Below are positions 1 to 13,000 of a stretch of 28,500 bases of DNA, piece after piece. The notes below the pieces were generated by a model. The model searched no databases. It was not told the DNA's origin and saw only the letters and a list, made by a program, of their open reading frames with translations. Numbering within the stretch: the stretch's first letter is position 1; each line of letters opens with the position of its first letter. Origin of the DNA: Mesostigma viride (Eukaryota; Streptophyta; Mesostigmatophyceae; Mesostigmatales; Mesostigmataceae); contig RPFO01000485.1 of NCBI GenBank assembly GCA_009746045.1, positions 542,883 to 571,382 on the forward strand, in the 5' to 3' direction. Position numbers and translations under genes: made by a program.

Positions 1-28
1 CCTGTCCCTCGTTCCGCTGGCCGCACAG

Positions 29-131
29 GTGCGGCACCTCTTTTGTCGTCTCGGACGACGTCGGCCAGTGCTCACTCTACAGTGTGGGCAGCAAGGAGGG
101 CACCATCATGGCGCCCGCGTCGTACGACCAG
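29..131 (+). CDS. exon of a BRWD/PHIP-like WD40-bromodomain protein (end of WD40 region)
   Basis: Codons run in the frame 30-32, 33-35 and so on, giving CGTSFVVSDDVGQ and then about 18 less conserved residues ending in SYDQ. In plant-type BRWD proteins, as I recall the family, the last WD40 blade reads G-T-S-x-x-x-S-D-D-V-G-Q and is followed by a short variable loop and K-Y-D-Q, so order and spacing both fit. These are large nuclear proteins with WD40 repeats followed by bromodomain-type chromatin-reading modules. The left edge is placed after a pyrimidine-rich stretch ending in CACAG (AG at 27-28). The same frame is open to base 3, so the exon could start earlier. The right edge is CAG|GTGAGC, a good 5' splice site, after which the frame meets a stop at about 153. 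Only 34 residues are visible, so the family call rests on this exon together with the next. Family call likely; exact start uncertain. Confidence 0.62.
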
Positions 132-151
132 GTGAGCGCGAGAAGCTGGTG

Positions 152-235
152 CTGATGTCATGCGTGCAGACGGCATTACTTGGGCCTTCCCCTCTGATGT
201 CATGCGTGCAGACGGCATTACTTGGGCCTTCCCCT
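152..235 (+). repeat. perfect 2 x 42-bp tandem duplication in the intron
   Basis: Bases 152-193 and 194-235 are identical over 42 bp, each starting CTGATGTCATGCG and ending GGGCCTTCCCCT. The copies abut with no spacer. It starts only 20 bp after the predicted splice donor. Zero divergence suggests recent duplication. Confidence 0.97.
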
Positions 236-246
236 ATGCAAGTCGG

Positions 247-306
247 TTTTGGAAACCACGTCACCATCAGTGCCCCTTTTGGAAACCACGTCACCATCAG
301 TGCCCC
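247..306 (+). repeat. perfect 2 x 30-bp tandem duplication in the intron
   Basis: Bases 247-276 and 277-306 are identical over 30 bp, each starting TTTTGGAAACCACG and ending CATCAGTGCCCC. Only 11 bp separate it from the 42-bp duplication and the units are unrelated in sequence, so these are two independent duplication events side by side. Confidence 0.97.
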
Positions 307-931
307 TAGCTGCACGATTCAGTGGCCTTCTTCCCAGGCGGGCCGGTAGGTTTAACACTGCCGCAGGCACTGCGGATGTTATATGTAGGAGGCCAGCCAC
401 CTGCACAGCCCAGCCATTCACCTTTTGGCGCTGTGTCCCTGCAACAACCGTGGGTGTGATAGTGCGGGATCGCAAGGTAGATGAGTCCCGGCCCACAGAG
501 CCTGGCAACTGGCAATCACCCGTGCCCAGGCATCCGTGCCAGGACACGTGCGCCCCTGTTGCCACCATGGTTGTGGCACGCGTCATTGATATGGTTGTGG
601 CTATCGCCATGCATGCCAGTGTCGGGCCCATGGCCGCATAGGCAAGGCAGTCGGGTTCTTGCCTGCTTCGGCTTCGCATGGCAACCCGTTGAAGGGGGTT
701 TCTTGCGATAATGTTGTGCCATGTCAGACCGCTGCCTGTTGGTTCAAGTGTGCATGCACCTGTGTGCTTGCAGTAGGTGTTGCCGCATCGCCCACCGAGG
801 GTGGGTCTGCTGACCAACCCTCGCCCTGCTTCCCATTGGTTCTCCCATGTCATCCAATCCTGCGCCCTGCTGCCTGTCCCTGCCCCCCTCATGCCTGGCT
901 TTGTCTCTCGTTTGGTGTCTTCCTGCGCCAG

Positions 932-991
932 TTCCTCAAAAACGACTACGCGCCCCTCCTGCGCGACACCCACGGCTTTGTCATGGATGTG
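932..991 (+). CDS. exon of the BRWD/PHIP-like protein, just after the WD40 region
   Basis: Translates from TTC at 932 as FLKNDYAPLLRDTHGFVMDV. Animal BRWD/PHIP and plant homologues share a conserved stretch here of the form (Y-D-Q-)F-x-x-x-D-Y-x-P-L-I-R-D-x-x-G-x-V-L-D, linking the WD40 propeller to the part before the bromodomains. The anchors D-Y, P-L, R-D, G and V-M-D are all present. The right edge at 991 is a guess: GTGGGT at 992 is a usable but not ideal splice donor, and family resemblance stops after VMD. Without splicing, the frame runs on as a low-complexity P/T/H-rich tail and stops at TGA 1094-1096, which would truncate the protein before any bromodomain. Family confidence is moderate to good, 3' boundary low. 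Confidence 0.6.
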
Positions 992-1177
992 GTGGGTGCC
1001 CCCTCGTCCTTTCGCCCCCCCAACACTCACACATGCGCGCATGCGCACGATACCCACACAAACACACTCGCACGACCGGTGTCAGCCGGGTGGTGACAGG
1101 GACTTGGTTCTCGCTGCATTTACTGTGAGCCACCCTTTGAACGACCCTTATGAGAAAGCTAAGCATGTGCCTTCTTA
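992..1177 (+). other. non-coding stretch or start of a second intron before the array
   Basis: No family resemblance continues here. It opens with a possible donor (GTGGGT) and a C-rich tract (TTTCGCCCCCC near 1010-1020), then a Z-DNA-prone tract at 1028-1049, then ordinary mixed sequence. No TGTAA-type polyadenylation signal is visible, giving no positive sign that the gene ends here. Whether this is intron or the 3' end of a broken gene cannot be decided from the window. Confidence 0.5.
1028..1049. other. 22-bp alternating pyrimidine/purine tract (Z-DNA prone)
   Basis: CACACATGCGCG and the following CATGCGCACG alternate pyrimidine and purine at every step. It contains two overlapping perfect palindromes, CATGCGCGCATG (1032-1043) and GCGCATGCGC (1037-1046). 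Such tracts readily adopt Z-form under negative supercoiling. It lies about 165 bp before the array. Confidence 0.8.
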
Positions 1178-1237
1178 GGCAGCTCCAGACACCAAGCGCA
1201 AAGGATTGCCAAGGCAGCGCTAGACACGGAGCACAAC
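1178..1237 (+). repeat. left edge of the array: decayed unit followed by a transitional unit
   Basis: Bases 1178-1202 (GGCAGCTCCAGACACC...) align with the invariant core of the array with several substitutions. Next comes GGATTGCCAA at 1203-1212 in place of the usual link, and from 1213 the canonical core begins. The unit 1203-1237 is therefore 35 bp rather than 33, with link GGATTGCCAAGG instead of GGATCCACGG. This is the junction between the array and unique sequence and probably keeps an older form of the unit. Confidence 0.85.
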
Positions 1238-1601
1238 GGCAGCGCTAGACACGGAGCACAACGGATTCACGGCAGCGCTAGACACGGAGCACAACGGCAG
1301 CGCTAGACACGGAGCACAACGGCAGCGCTAGACACGGAGCACAACGGATCCACGGCAGCGCTAGACACGGAGCACAACGGATCCACGGCAGCGCTAGACA
1401 CGGAGCACAACGGCAGCGCTAGACACGGAGCACAACGGATCCACGGCAGCGCTAGACACGGAGCACAACGGATCCACGGCAGCGCTAGACACGGAGCACA
1501 ACGGATCCACGGCAGCGCTAGACACGGAGCACAACGGATTCACGGCAGCGCTAGACACGGAGCACAACGGATCCACGGCAGCGCTAGACACGGAGCACAA
1601 C

Positions 1602-3797
1602 GGATCACGGCAGCGCTAGACACGGAGCACAACGGATCCACGGCAGCGCTAGACACGGAGCACAACGGATCCACGGCAGCGCTAGACACGGAGCACAACG
1701 GCAGCGCTAGACACGGAGCACAACGGATCCACGGCAGCGCTAGACACGGAGCACAACGGATCCACGGCAGCGCTAGACACGGAGCACAACGGATCCACGG
1801 CAGCGCTAGACACGGAGCACAACGGATCACGGCAGCGCTAGACACGGAGCACAACGGATCCACGGCAGCGCTAGACACGGAGCACAACGGCAGCGCTAGA
1901 CACGGAGCACAACGGATCCACGGCAGCGCTAGACACGGAGCACAACGGATCACGGCAGCGCTAGACACGGAGCACAACGGCAGCGCTAGACACGGAGCAC
2001 AACGGATCCACGGCAGCGCTAGACACGGAGCACAACGGATCCACGGCAGCGCTAGACACGGAGCACAACGGCAGCGCTAGACACGGAGCACAACGGATCC
2101 ACGGCAGCGCTAGACACGGAGCACAACGGATTCACGGCAGCGCTAGACACGGAGCACAACGGCAGCGCTAGACACGGAGCACAACGGATCCACGGCAGCG
2201 CTAGACACGGAGCACAACGGATCCACGGCAGCGCTAGACACGGAGCACAACGGATCCACGGCAGCGCTAGACACGGAGCACAACGGATCCACGGCAGCGC
2301 TAGACACGGAGCACAACGGATCCACGGCAGCGCTAGACACGGAGCACAACGGATCCACGGCAGCGCTAGACACGGAGCACAACGGATCCACGGCAGCGCT
2401 AGACACGGAGCACAACGGCAGCGCTAGACACGGAGCACAACGGCAGCGCTAGACACGGAGCACAACGGATCCACGGCAGCGCTAGACACGGAGCACAACG
2501 GCAGCGCTAGACACGGAGCACAACGGATCCACGGCAGCGCTAGACACGGAGCACAACGGATCCACGGCAGCGCTAGACACGGAGCACAACGGATCCACGG
2601 CAGCGCTAGACACGGAGCACAACGGCAGCGCTAGACACGGAGCACAACGGATCCACGGCAGCGCTAGACACGGAGCACAACGGATCCACGGCAGCGCTAG
2701 ACACGGAGCACAACGGATCCACGGCAGCGCTAGACACGGAGCACAACGGATCCACGGCAGCGCTAGACACGGAGCACAACGGATCCACGGCAGCGCTAGA
2801 CACGGAGCACAACGGATCCACGGCAGCGCTAGACACGGAGCACAACGGCAGCGCTAGACACGGAGCACAACGGATCACGGCAGCGCTAGACACGGAGCAC
2901 AACGGATCCACGGCAGCGCTAGACACGGAGCACAACGGATCCACGGCAGCGCTAGACACGGAGCACAACGGATCCACGGCAGCGCTAGACACGGAGCACA
3001 ACGGCAGCGCTAGACACGGAGCACAACGGCAGCGCTAGACACGGAGCACAACGGATCCACGGCAGCGCTAGACACGGAGCACAACGGCAGCGCTAGACAC
3101 GGAGCACAACGGATCCACGGCAGCGCTAGACACGGAGCACAACGGATCCACGGCAGCGCTAGACACGGAGCACAACGGATCCACGGCAGCGCTAGACACG
3201 GAGCACAACGGATCCACGGCAGCGCTAGACACGGAGCACAACGGATCCACGGCAGCGCTAGACACGGAGCACAACGGCAGCGCTAGACACGGAGCACAAC
3301 GGATCCACGGCAGCGCTAGACACGGAGCACAACGGCAGCGCTAGACACGGAGCACAACGGCAGCGCTAGACACGGAGCACAACGGATCCACGGCAGCGCT
3401 AGACACGGAGCACAACGGATCCACGGCAGCGCTAGACACGGAGCACAACGGATCCACGGCAGCGCTAGACACGGAGCACAACGGATCCACGGCAGCGCTA
3501 GACACGGAGCACAACGGATCCACGGCAGCGCTAGACACGGAGCACAACGGATCCACGGCAGCGCTAGACACGGAGCACAACGGCAGCGCTAGACACGGAG
3601 CACAACGGCAGCGCTAGACACGGAGCACAACGGATCCACGGCAGCGCTAGACACGGAGCACAACGGCAGCGCTAGACACGGAGCACAACGGATCCACGGC
3701 AGCGCTAGACACGGAGCACAACGGATCCACGGCAGCGCTAGACACGGAGCACAACGGATCCACGGCAGCGCTAGACACGGAGCACAACGGATCACGG
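1602..3797 (+). repeat. left sub-region holding all five 32-bp one-C-deleted units
   Basis: Five units have GGATCACGG (one C lost) at 1602, 1824, 1947, 2872 and 3789. None occurs elsewhere in the array. Together with the three GGATTC units at 1263-2133, this makes the first 2.7 kb the most variable part of the array. Such a private marker shows that units here have not exchanged freely with the rest. Confidence 0.9.
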
Positions 3798-6700
3798 CAG
3801 CGCTAGACACGGAGCACAACGGATCCACGGCAGCGCTAGACACGGAGCACAACGGCAGCGCTAGACACGGAGCACAACGGATCCACGGCAGCGCTAGACA
3901 CGGAGCACAACGGATCCACGGCAGCGCTAGACACGGAGCACAACGGATCCACGGCAGCGCTAGACACGGAGCACAACGGATCCACGGCAGCGCTAGACAC
4001 GGAGCACAACGGCAGCGCTAGACACGGAGCACAACGGATCCACGGCAGCGCTAGACACGGAGCACAACGGATCCACGGCAGCGCTAGACACGGAGCACAA
4101 CGGATCCACGGCAGCGCTAGACACGGAGCACAACGGCAGCGCTAGACACGGAGCACAACGGATCCACGGCAGCGCTAGACACGGAGCACAACGGATCCAC
4201 GGCAGCGCTAGACACGGAGCACAACGGCAGCGCTAGACACGGAGCACAACGGATCCACGGCAGCGCTAGACACGGAGCACAACGGCAGCGCTAGACACGG
4301 AGCACAACGGATCCACGGCAGCGCTAGACACGGAGCACAACGGCAGCGCTAGACACGGAGCACAACGGATCCACGGCAGCGCTAGACACGGAGCACAACG
4401 GATCCACGGCAGCGCTAGACACGGAGCACAACGGATCCACGGCAGCGCTAGACACGGAGCACAACGGATCCACGGCAGCGCTAGACACGGAGCACAACGG
4501 ATCCACGGCAGCGCTAGACACGGAGCACAACGGATCCACGGCAGCGCTAGACACGGAGCACAACGGATCCACGGCAGCGCTAGACACGGAGCACAACGGA
4601 TCCACGGCAGCGCTAGACACGGAGCACAACGGATCCACGGCAGCGCTAGACACGGAGCACAACGGATCCACGGCAGCGCTAGACACGGAGCACAACGGCA
4701 GCGCTAGACACGGAGCACAACGGCAGCGCTAGACACGGAGCACAACGGATCCACGGCAGCGCTAGACACGGAGCACAACGGATCCACGGCAGCGCTAGAC
4801 ACGGAGCACAACGGATCCACGGCAGCGCTAGACACGGAGCACAACGGATCCACGGCAGCGCTAGACACGGAGCACAACGGATCCACGGCAGCGCTAGACA
4901 CGGAGCACAACGGATCCACGGCAGCGCTAGACACGGAGCACAACGGATCCACGGCAGCGCTAGACACGGAGCACAACGGATCCACGGCAGCGCTAGACAC
5001 GGAGCACAACGGCAGCGCTAGACACGGAGCACAACGGCAGCGCTAGACACGGAGCACAACGGCAGCGCTAGACACGGAGCACAACGGATCCACGGCAGCG
5101 CTAGACACGGAGCACAACGGCAGCGCTAGACACGGAGCACAACGGATCCACGGCAGCGCTAGACACGGAGCACAACGGATCCACGGCAGCGCTAGACACG
5201 GAGCACAACGGATCCACGGCAGCGCTAGACACGGAGCACAACGGATCCACGGCAGCGCTAGACACGGAGCACAACGGATCCACGGCAGCGCTAGACACGG
5301 AGCACAACGGATCCACGGCAGCGCTAGACACGGAGCACAACGGATCCACGGCAGCGCTAGACACGGAGCACAACGGCAGCGCTAGACACGGAGCACAACG
5401 GATCCACGGCAGCGCTAGACACGGAGCACAACGGATCCACGGCAGCGCTAGACACGGAGCACAACGGATCCACGGCAGCGCTAGACACGGAGCACAACGG
5501 ATCCACGGCAGCGCTAGACACGGAGCACAACGGCAGCGCTAGACACGGAGCACAACGGATCCACGGCAGCGCTAGACACGGAGCACAACGGATCCACGGC
5601 AGCGCTAGACACGGAGCACAACGGATCCACGGCAGCGCTAGACACGGAGCACAACGGATCCACGGCAGCGCTAGACACGGAGCACAACGGATCCACGGCA
5701 GCGCTAGACACGGAGCACAACGGATCCACGGCAGCGCTAGACACGGAGCACAACGGATCCACGGCAGCGCTAGACACGGAGCACAACGGATCCACGGCAG
5801 CGCTAGACACGGAGCACAACGGATCCACGGCAGCGCTAGACACGGAGCACAACGGATCCACGGCAGCGCTAGACACGGAGCACAACGGCAGCGCTAGACA
5901 CGGAGCACAACGGATCCACGGCAGCGCTAGACACGGAGCACAACGGATCCACGGCAGCGCTAGACACGGAGCACAACGGCAGCGCTAGACACGGAGCACA
6001 ACGGATCCACGGCAGCGCTAGACACGGAGCACAACGGATCCACGGCAGCGCTAGACACGGAGCACAACGGATCCACGGCAGCGCTAGACACGGAGCACAA
6101 CGGATCCACGGCAGCGCTAGACACGGAGCACAACGGATCCACGGCAGCGCTAGACACGGAGCACAACGGCAGCGCTAGACACGGAGCACAACGGATCCAC
6201 GGCAGCGCTAGACACGGAGCACAACGGATCCACGGCAGCGCTAGACACGGAGCACAACGGATCCACGGCAGCGCTAGACACGGAGCACAACGGCAGCGCT
6301 AGACACGGAGCACAACGGATCCACGGCAGCGCTAGACACGGAGCACAACGGATCCACGGCAGCGCTAGACACGGAGCACAACGGATCCACGGCAGCGCTA
6401 GACACGGAGCACAACGGCAGCGCTAGACACGGAGCACAACGGATCCACGGCAGCGCTAGACACGGAGCACAACGGATCCACGGCAGCGCTAGACACGGAG
6501 CACAACGGATCCACGGCAGCGCTAGACACGGAGCACAACGGATCCACGGCAGCGCTAGACACGGAGCACAACGGATCCACGGCAGCGCTAGACACGGAGC
6601 ACAACGGATCCACGGCAGCGCTAGACACGGAGCACAACGGATCCACGGCAGCGCTAGACACGGAGCACAACGGATCCACGGCAGCGCTAGACACGGAGCA

Positions 6701-9700
6701 CAACGGATCCACGGCAGCGCTAGACACGGAGCACAACGGATCCACGGCAGCGCTAGACACGGAGCACAACGGATCCACGGCAGCGCTAGACACGGAGCAC
6801 AACGGATCCACGGCAGCGCTAGACACGGAGCACAACGGATCCACGGCAGCGCTAGACACGGAGCACAACGGATCCACGGCAGCGCTAGACACGGAGCACA
6901 ACGGATCCACGGCAGCGCTAGACACGGAGCACAACGGATCCACGGCAGCGCTAGACACGGAGCACAACGGCAGCGCTAGACACGGAGCACAACGGATCCA
7001 CGGCAGCGCTAGACACGGAGCACAACGGATCCACGGCAGCGCTAGACACGGAGCACAACGGCAGCGCTAGACACGGAGCACAACGGCAGCGCTAGACACG
7101 GAGCACAACGGATCCACGGCAGCGCTAGACACGGAGCACAACGGATCCACGGCAGCGCTAGACACGGAGCACAACGGATCCACGGCAGCGCTAGACACGG
7201 AGCACAACGGCAGCGCTAGACACGGAGCACAACGGATCCACGGCAGCGCTAGACACGGAGCACAACGGCAGCGCTAGACACGGAGCACAACGGATCCACG
7301 GCAGCGCTAGACACGGAGCACAACGGCAGCGCTAGACACGGAGCACAACGGCAGCGCTAGACACGGAGCACAACGGATCCACGGCAGCGCTAGACACGGA
7401 GCACAACGGATCCACGGCAGCGCTAGACACGGAGCACAACGGATCCACGGCAGCGCTAGACACGGAGCACAACGGATCCACGGCAGCGCTAGACACGGAG
7501 CACAACGGCAGCGCTAGACACGGAGCACAACGGATCCACGGCAGCGCTAGACACGGAGCACAACGGATCCACGGCAGCGCTAGACACGGAGCACAACGGC
7601 AGCGCTAGACACGGAGCACAACGGCAGCGCTAGACACGGAGCACAACGGATCCACGGCAGCGCTAGACACGGAGCACAACGGATCCACGGCAGCGCTAGA
7701 CACGGAGCACAACGGATCCACGGCAGCGCTAGACACGGAGCACAACGGATCCACGGCAGCGCTAGACACGGAGCACAACGGCAGCGCTAGACACGGAGCA
7801 CAACGGATCCACGGCAGCGCTAGACACGGAGCACAACGGATCCACGGCAGCGCTAGACACGGAGCACAACGGATCCACGGCAGCGCTAGACACGGAGCAC
7901 AACGGATCCACGGCAGCGCTAGACACGGAGCACAACGGATCCACGGCAGCGCTAGACACGGAGCACAACGGATCCACGGCAGCGCTAGACACGGAGCACA
8001 ACGGATCCACGGCAGCGCTAGACACGGAGCACAACGGATCCACGGCAGCGCTAGACACGGAGCACAACGGCAGCGCTAGACACGGAGCACAACGGATCCA
8101 CGGCAGCGCTAGACACGGAGCACAACGGATCCACGGCAGCGCTAGACACGGAGCACAACGGCAGCGCTAGACACGGAGCACAACGGCAGCGCTAGACACG
8201 GAGCACAACGGATCCACGGCAGCGCTAGACACGGAGCACAACGGATCCACGGCAGCGCTAGACACGGAGCACAACGGATCCACGGCAGCGCTAGACACGG
8301 AGCACAACGGATCCACGGCAGCGCTAGACACGGAGCACAACGGATCCACGGCAGCGCTAGACACGGAGCACAACGGCAGCGCTAGACACGGAGCACAACG
8401 GATCCACGGCAGCGCTAGACACGGAGCACAACGGATCCACGGCAGCGCTAGACACGGAGCACAACGGCAGCGCTAGACACGGAGCACAACGGATCCACGG
8501 CAGCGCTAGACACGGAGCACAACGGATCCACGGCAGCGCTAGACACGGAGCACAACGGATCCACGGCAGCGCTAGACACGGAGCACAACGGCAGCGCTAG
8601 ACACGGAGCACAACGGATCCACGGCAGCGCTAGACACGGAGCACAACGGATCCACGGCAGCGCTAGACACGGAGCACAACGGATCCACGGCAGCGCTAGA
8701 CACGGAGCACAACGGCAGCGCTAGACACGGAGCACAACGGATCCACGGCAGCGCTAGACACGGAGCACAACGGCAGCGCTAGACACGGAGCACAACGGAT
8801 CCACGGCAGCGCTAGACACGGAGCACAACGGATCCACGGCAGCGCTAGACACGGAGCACAACGGCAGCGCTAGACACGGAGCACAACGGATCCACGGCAG
8901 CGCTAGACACGGAGCACAACGGATCCACGGCAGCGCTAGACACGGAGCACAACGGATCCACGGCAGCGCTAGACACGGAGCACAACGGCAGCGCTAGACA
9001 CGGAGCACAACGGATCCACGGCAGCGCTAGACACGGAGCACAACGGATCCACGGCAGCGCTAGACACGGAGCACAACGGATCCACGGCAGCGCTAGACAC
9101 GGAGCACAACGGATCCACGGCAGCGCTAGACACGGAGCACAACGGCAGCGCTAGACACGGAGCACAACGGCAGCGCTAGACACGGAGCACAACGGCAGCG
9201 CTAGACACGGAGCACAACGGATCCACGGCAGCGCTAGACACGGAGCACAACGGATCCACGGCAGCGCTAGACACGGAGCACAACGGCAGCGCTAGACACG
9301 GAGCACAACGGCAGCGCTAGACACGGAGCACAACGGATCCACGGCAGCGCTAGACACGGAGCACAACGGATCCACGGCAGCGCTAGACACGGAGCACAAC
9401 GGATCCACGGCAGCGCTAGACACGGAGCACAACGGATCCACGGCAGCGCTAGACACGGAGCACAACGGATCCACGGCAGCGCTAGACACGGAGCACAACG
9501 GATCCACGGCAGCGCTAGACACGGAGCACAACGGATCCACGGCAGCGCTAGACACGGAGCACAACGGATCCACGGCAGCGCTAGACACGGAGCACAACGG
9601 CAGCGCTAGACACGGAGCACAACGGATCCACGGCAGCGCTAGACACGGAGCACAACGGATCCACGGCAGCGCTAGACACGGAGCACAACGGCAGCGCTAG

Positions 9701-10026
9701 ACACGGAGCACAACGGATCCACGGCAGCGCTAGACACGGAGCACAACGGCAGCGCTAGACACGGAGCACAACGGATCCACGGCAGCGCTAGACACGGAGC
9801 ACAACGGATCCACGGCAGCGCTAGACACGGAGCACAACGGATCCACGGCAGCGCTAGACACGGAGCACAACGGATCCACGGCAGCGCTAGACACGGAGCA
9901 CAACGGCAGCGCTAGACACGGAGCACAACGGATCCACGGCAGCGCTAGACACGGAGCACAACGGATCCACGGCAGCGCTAGACACGGAGCACAACGGATC
10001 CACGGCAGCGCTAGACACGGAGCACA

Positions 10027-13000
10027 ACGGCAGCGCTAGACACGGAGCACAACGGATCCACGGCAGCGCTAGACACGGAGCACAACGGATCCACGGCAGC
10101 GCTAGACACGGAGCACAACGGATCCACGGCAGCGCTAGACACGGAGCACAACGGATCCACGGCAGCGCTAGACACGGAGCACAACGGATCCACGGCAGCG
10201 CTAGACACGGAGCACAACGGATCCACGGCAGCGCTAGACACGGAGCACAACGGCAGCGCTAGACACGGAGCACAACGGATCCACGGCAGCGCTAGACACG
10301 GAGCACAACGGATCCACGGCAGCGCTAGACACGGAGCACAACGGCAGCGCTAGACACGGAGCACAACGGCAGCGCTAGACACGGAGCACAACGGCAGCGC
10401 TAGACACGGAGCACAACGGATCCACGGCAGCGCTAGACACGGAGCACAACGGATCCACGGCAGCGCTAGACACGGAGCACAACGGATCCACGGCAGCGCT
10501 AGACACGGAGCACAACGGATCCACGGCAGCGCTAGACACGGAGCACAACGGATCCACGGCAGCGCTAGACACGGAGCACAACGGATCCACGGCAGCGCTA
10601 GACACGGAGCACAACGGCAGCGCTAGACACGGAGCACAACGGATCCACGGCAGCGCTAGACACGGAGCACAACGGATCCACGGCAGCGCTAGACACGGAG
10701 CACAACGGATCCACGGCAGCGCTAGACACGGAGCACAACGGATCCACGGCAGCGCTAGACACGGAGCACAACGGATCCACGGCAGCGCTAGACACGGAGC
10801 ACAACGGATCCACGGCAGCGCTAGACACGGAGCACAACGGATCCACGGCAGCGCTAGACACGGAGCACAACGGCAGCGCTAGACACGGAGCACAACGGAT
10901 CCACGGCAGCGCTAGACACGGAGCACAACGGATCCACGGCAGCGCTAGACACGGAGCACAACGGATCCACGGCAGCGCTAGACACGGAGCACAACGGCAG
11001 CGCTAGACACGGAGCACAACGGATCCACGGCAGCGCTAGACACGGAGCACAACGGCAGCGCTAGACACGGAGCACAACGGATCCACGGCAGCGCTAGACA
11101 CGGAGCACAACGGATCCACGGCAGCGCTAGACACGGAGCACAACGGATCCACGGCAGCGCTAGACACGGAGCACAACGGATCCACGGCAGCGCTAGACAC
11201 GGAGCACAACGGATCCACGGCAGCGCTAGACACGGAGCACAACGGCAGCGCTAGACACGGAGCACAACGGATCCACGGCAGCGCTAGACACGGAGCACAA
11301 CGGATCCACGGCAGCGCTAGACACGGAGCACAACGGATCCACGGCAGCGCTAGACACGGAGCACAACGGCAGCGCTAGACACGGAGCACAACGGATCCAC
11401 GGCAGCGCTAGACACGGAGCACAACGGATCCACGGCAGCGCTAGACACGGAGCACAACGGCAGCGCTAGACACGGAGCACAACGGATCCACGGCAGCGCT
11501 AGACACGGAGCACAACGGATCCACGGCAGCGCTAGACACGGAGCACAACGGATCCACGGCAGCGCTAGACACGGAGCACAACGGCAGCGCTAGACACGGA
11601 GCACAACGGCAGCGCTAGACACGGAGCACAACGGATCCACGGCAGCGCTAGACACGGAGCACAACGGCAGCGCTAGACACGGAGCACAACGGATCCACGG
11701 CAGCGCTAGACACGGAGCACAACGGCAGCGCTAGACACGGAGCACAACGGATCCACGGCAGCGCTAGACACGGAGCACAACGGATCCACGGCAGCGCTAG
11801 ACACGGAGCACAACGGATCCACGGCAGCGCTAGACACGGAGCACAACGGATCCACGGCAGCGCTAGACACGGAGCACAACGGATCCACGGCAGCGCTAGA
11901 CACGGAGCACAACGGATCCACGGCAGCGCTAGACACGGAGCACAACGGATCCACGGCAGCGCTAGACACGGAGCACAACGGATCCACGGCAGCGCTAGAC
12001 ACGGAGCACAACGGATCCACGGCAGCGCTAGACACGGAGCACAACGGATCCACGGCAGCGCTAGACACGGAGCACAACGGCAGCGCTAGACACGGAGCAC
12101 AACGGATCCACGGCAGCGCTAGACACGGAGCACAACGGATCCACGGCAGCGCTAGACACGGAGCACAACGGCAGCGCTAGACACGGAGCACAACGGCAGC
12201 GCTAGACACGGAGCACAACGGCAGCGCTAGACACGGAGCACAACGGATCCACGGCAGCGCTAGACACGGAGCACAACGGATCCACGGCAGCGCTAGACAC
12301 GGAGCACAACGGATCCACGGCAGCGCTAGACACGGAGCACAACGGATCCACGGCAGCGCTAGACACGGAGCACAACGGATCCACGGCAGCGCTAGACACG
12401 GAGCACAACGGATCCACGGCAGCGCTAGACACGGAGCACAACGGCAGCGCTAGACACGGAGCACAACGGATCCACGGCAGCGCTAGACACGGAGCACAAC
12501 GGATCCACGGCAGCGCTAGACACGGAGCACAACGGATCCACGGCAGCGCTAGACACGGAGCACAACGGATCCACGGCAGCGCTAGACACGGAGCACAACG
12601 GATCCACGGCAGCGCTAGACACGGAGCACAACGGATCCACGGCAGCGCTAGACACGGAGCACAACGGATCCACGGCAGCGCTAGACACGGAGCACAACGG
12701 CAGCGCTAGACACGGAGCACAACGGATCCACGGCAGCGCTAGACACGGAGCACAACGGATCCACGGCAGCGCTAGACACGGAGCACAACGGATCCACGGC
12801 AGCGCTAGACACGGAGCACAACGGCAGCGCTAGACACGGAGCACAACGGATCCACGGCAGCGCTAGACACGGAGCACAACGGCAGCGCTAGACACGGAGC
12901 ACAACGGATCCACGGCAGCGCTAGACACGGAGCACAACGGATCCACGGCAGCGCTAGACACGGAGCACAACGGATCCACGGCAGCGCTAGACACGGAGCA

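Larger units (their letters stand above)
132..931 (+). other. predicted phase-0 intron of the BRWD-like gene
   Basis: It begins GTGAGC at 132 and ends GCGCCAG at 925-931. The final 50 bases are rich in pyrimidines (TTTGTCTCTCG, TGTCTTCCTG). Joining 131 to 932 gives SYDQ followed by FLKNDYAPLLRD, matching the family order Y-D-Q-F-x-x-x-D-Y-x-P-L-x-R-D without gap or frameshift. That match is the main support for the intron. Its 800 bp holds two perfect tandem duplications near the 5' end (listed separately). The remainder, about 310-900, shows no recognisable gene. The open frames crossing it on both strands have no domain I recognise and are treated as chance. Confidence 0.62.

Noticed and set aside
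218-1057. 279-codon minus-strand frame opposite the BRWD-like exon and intron
   Set aside because: It has a non-ATG start, biased low-complexity composition and no domain, and it lies antisense to a better-supported exon/intron structure.
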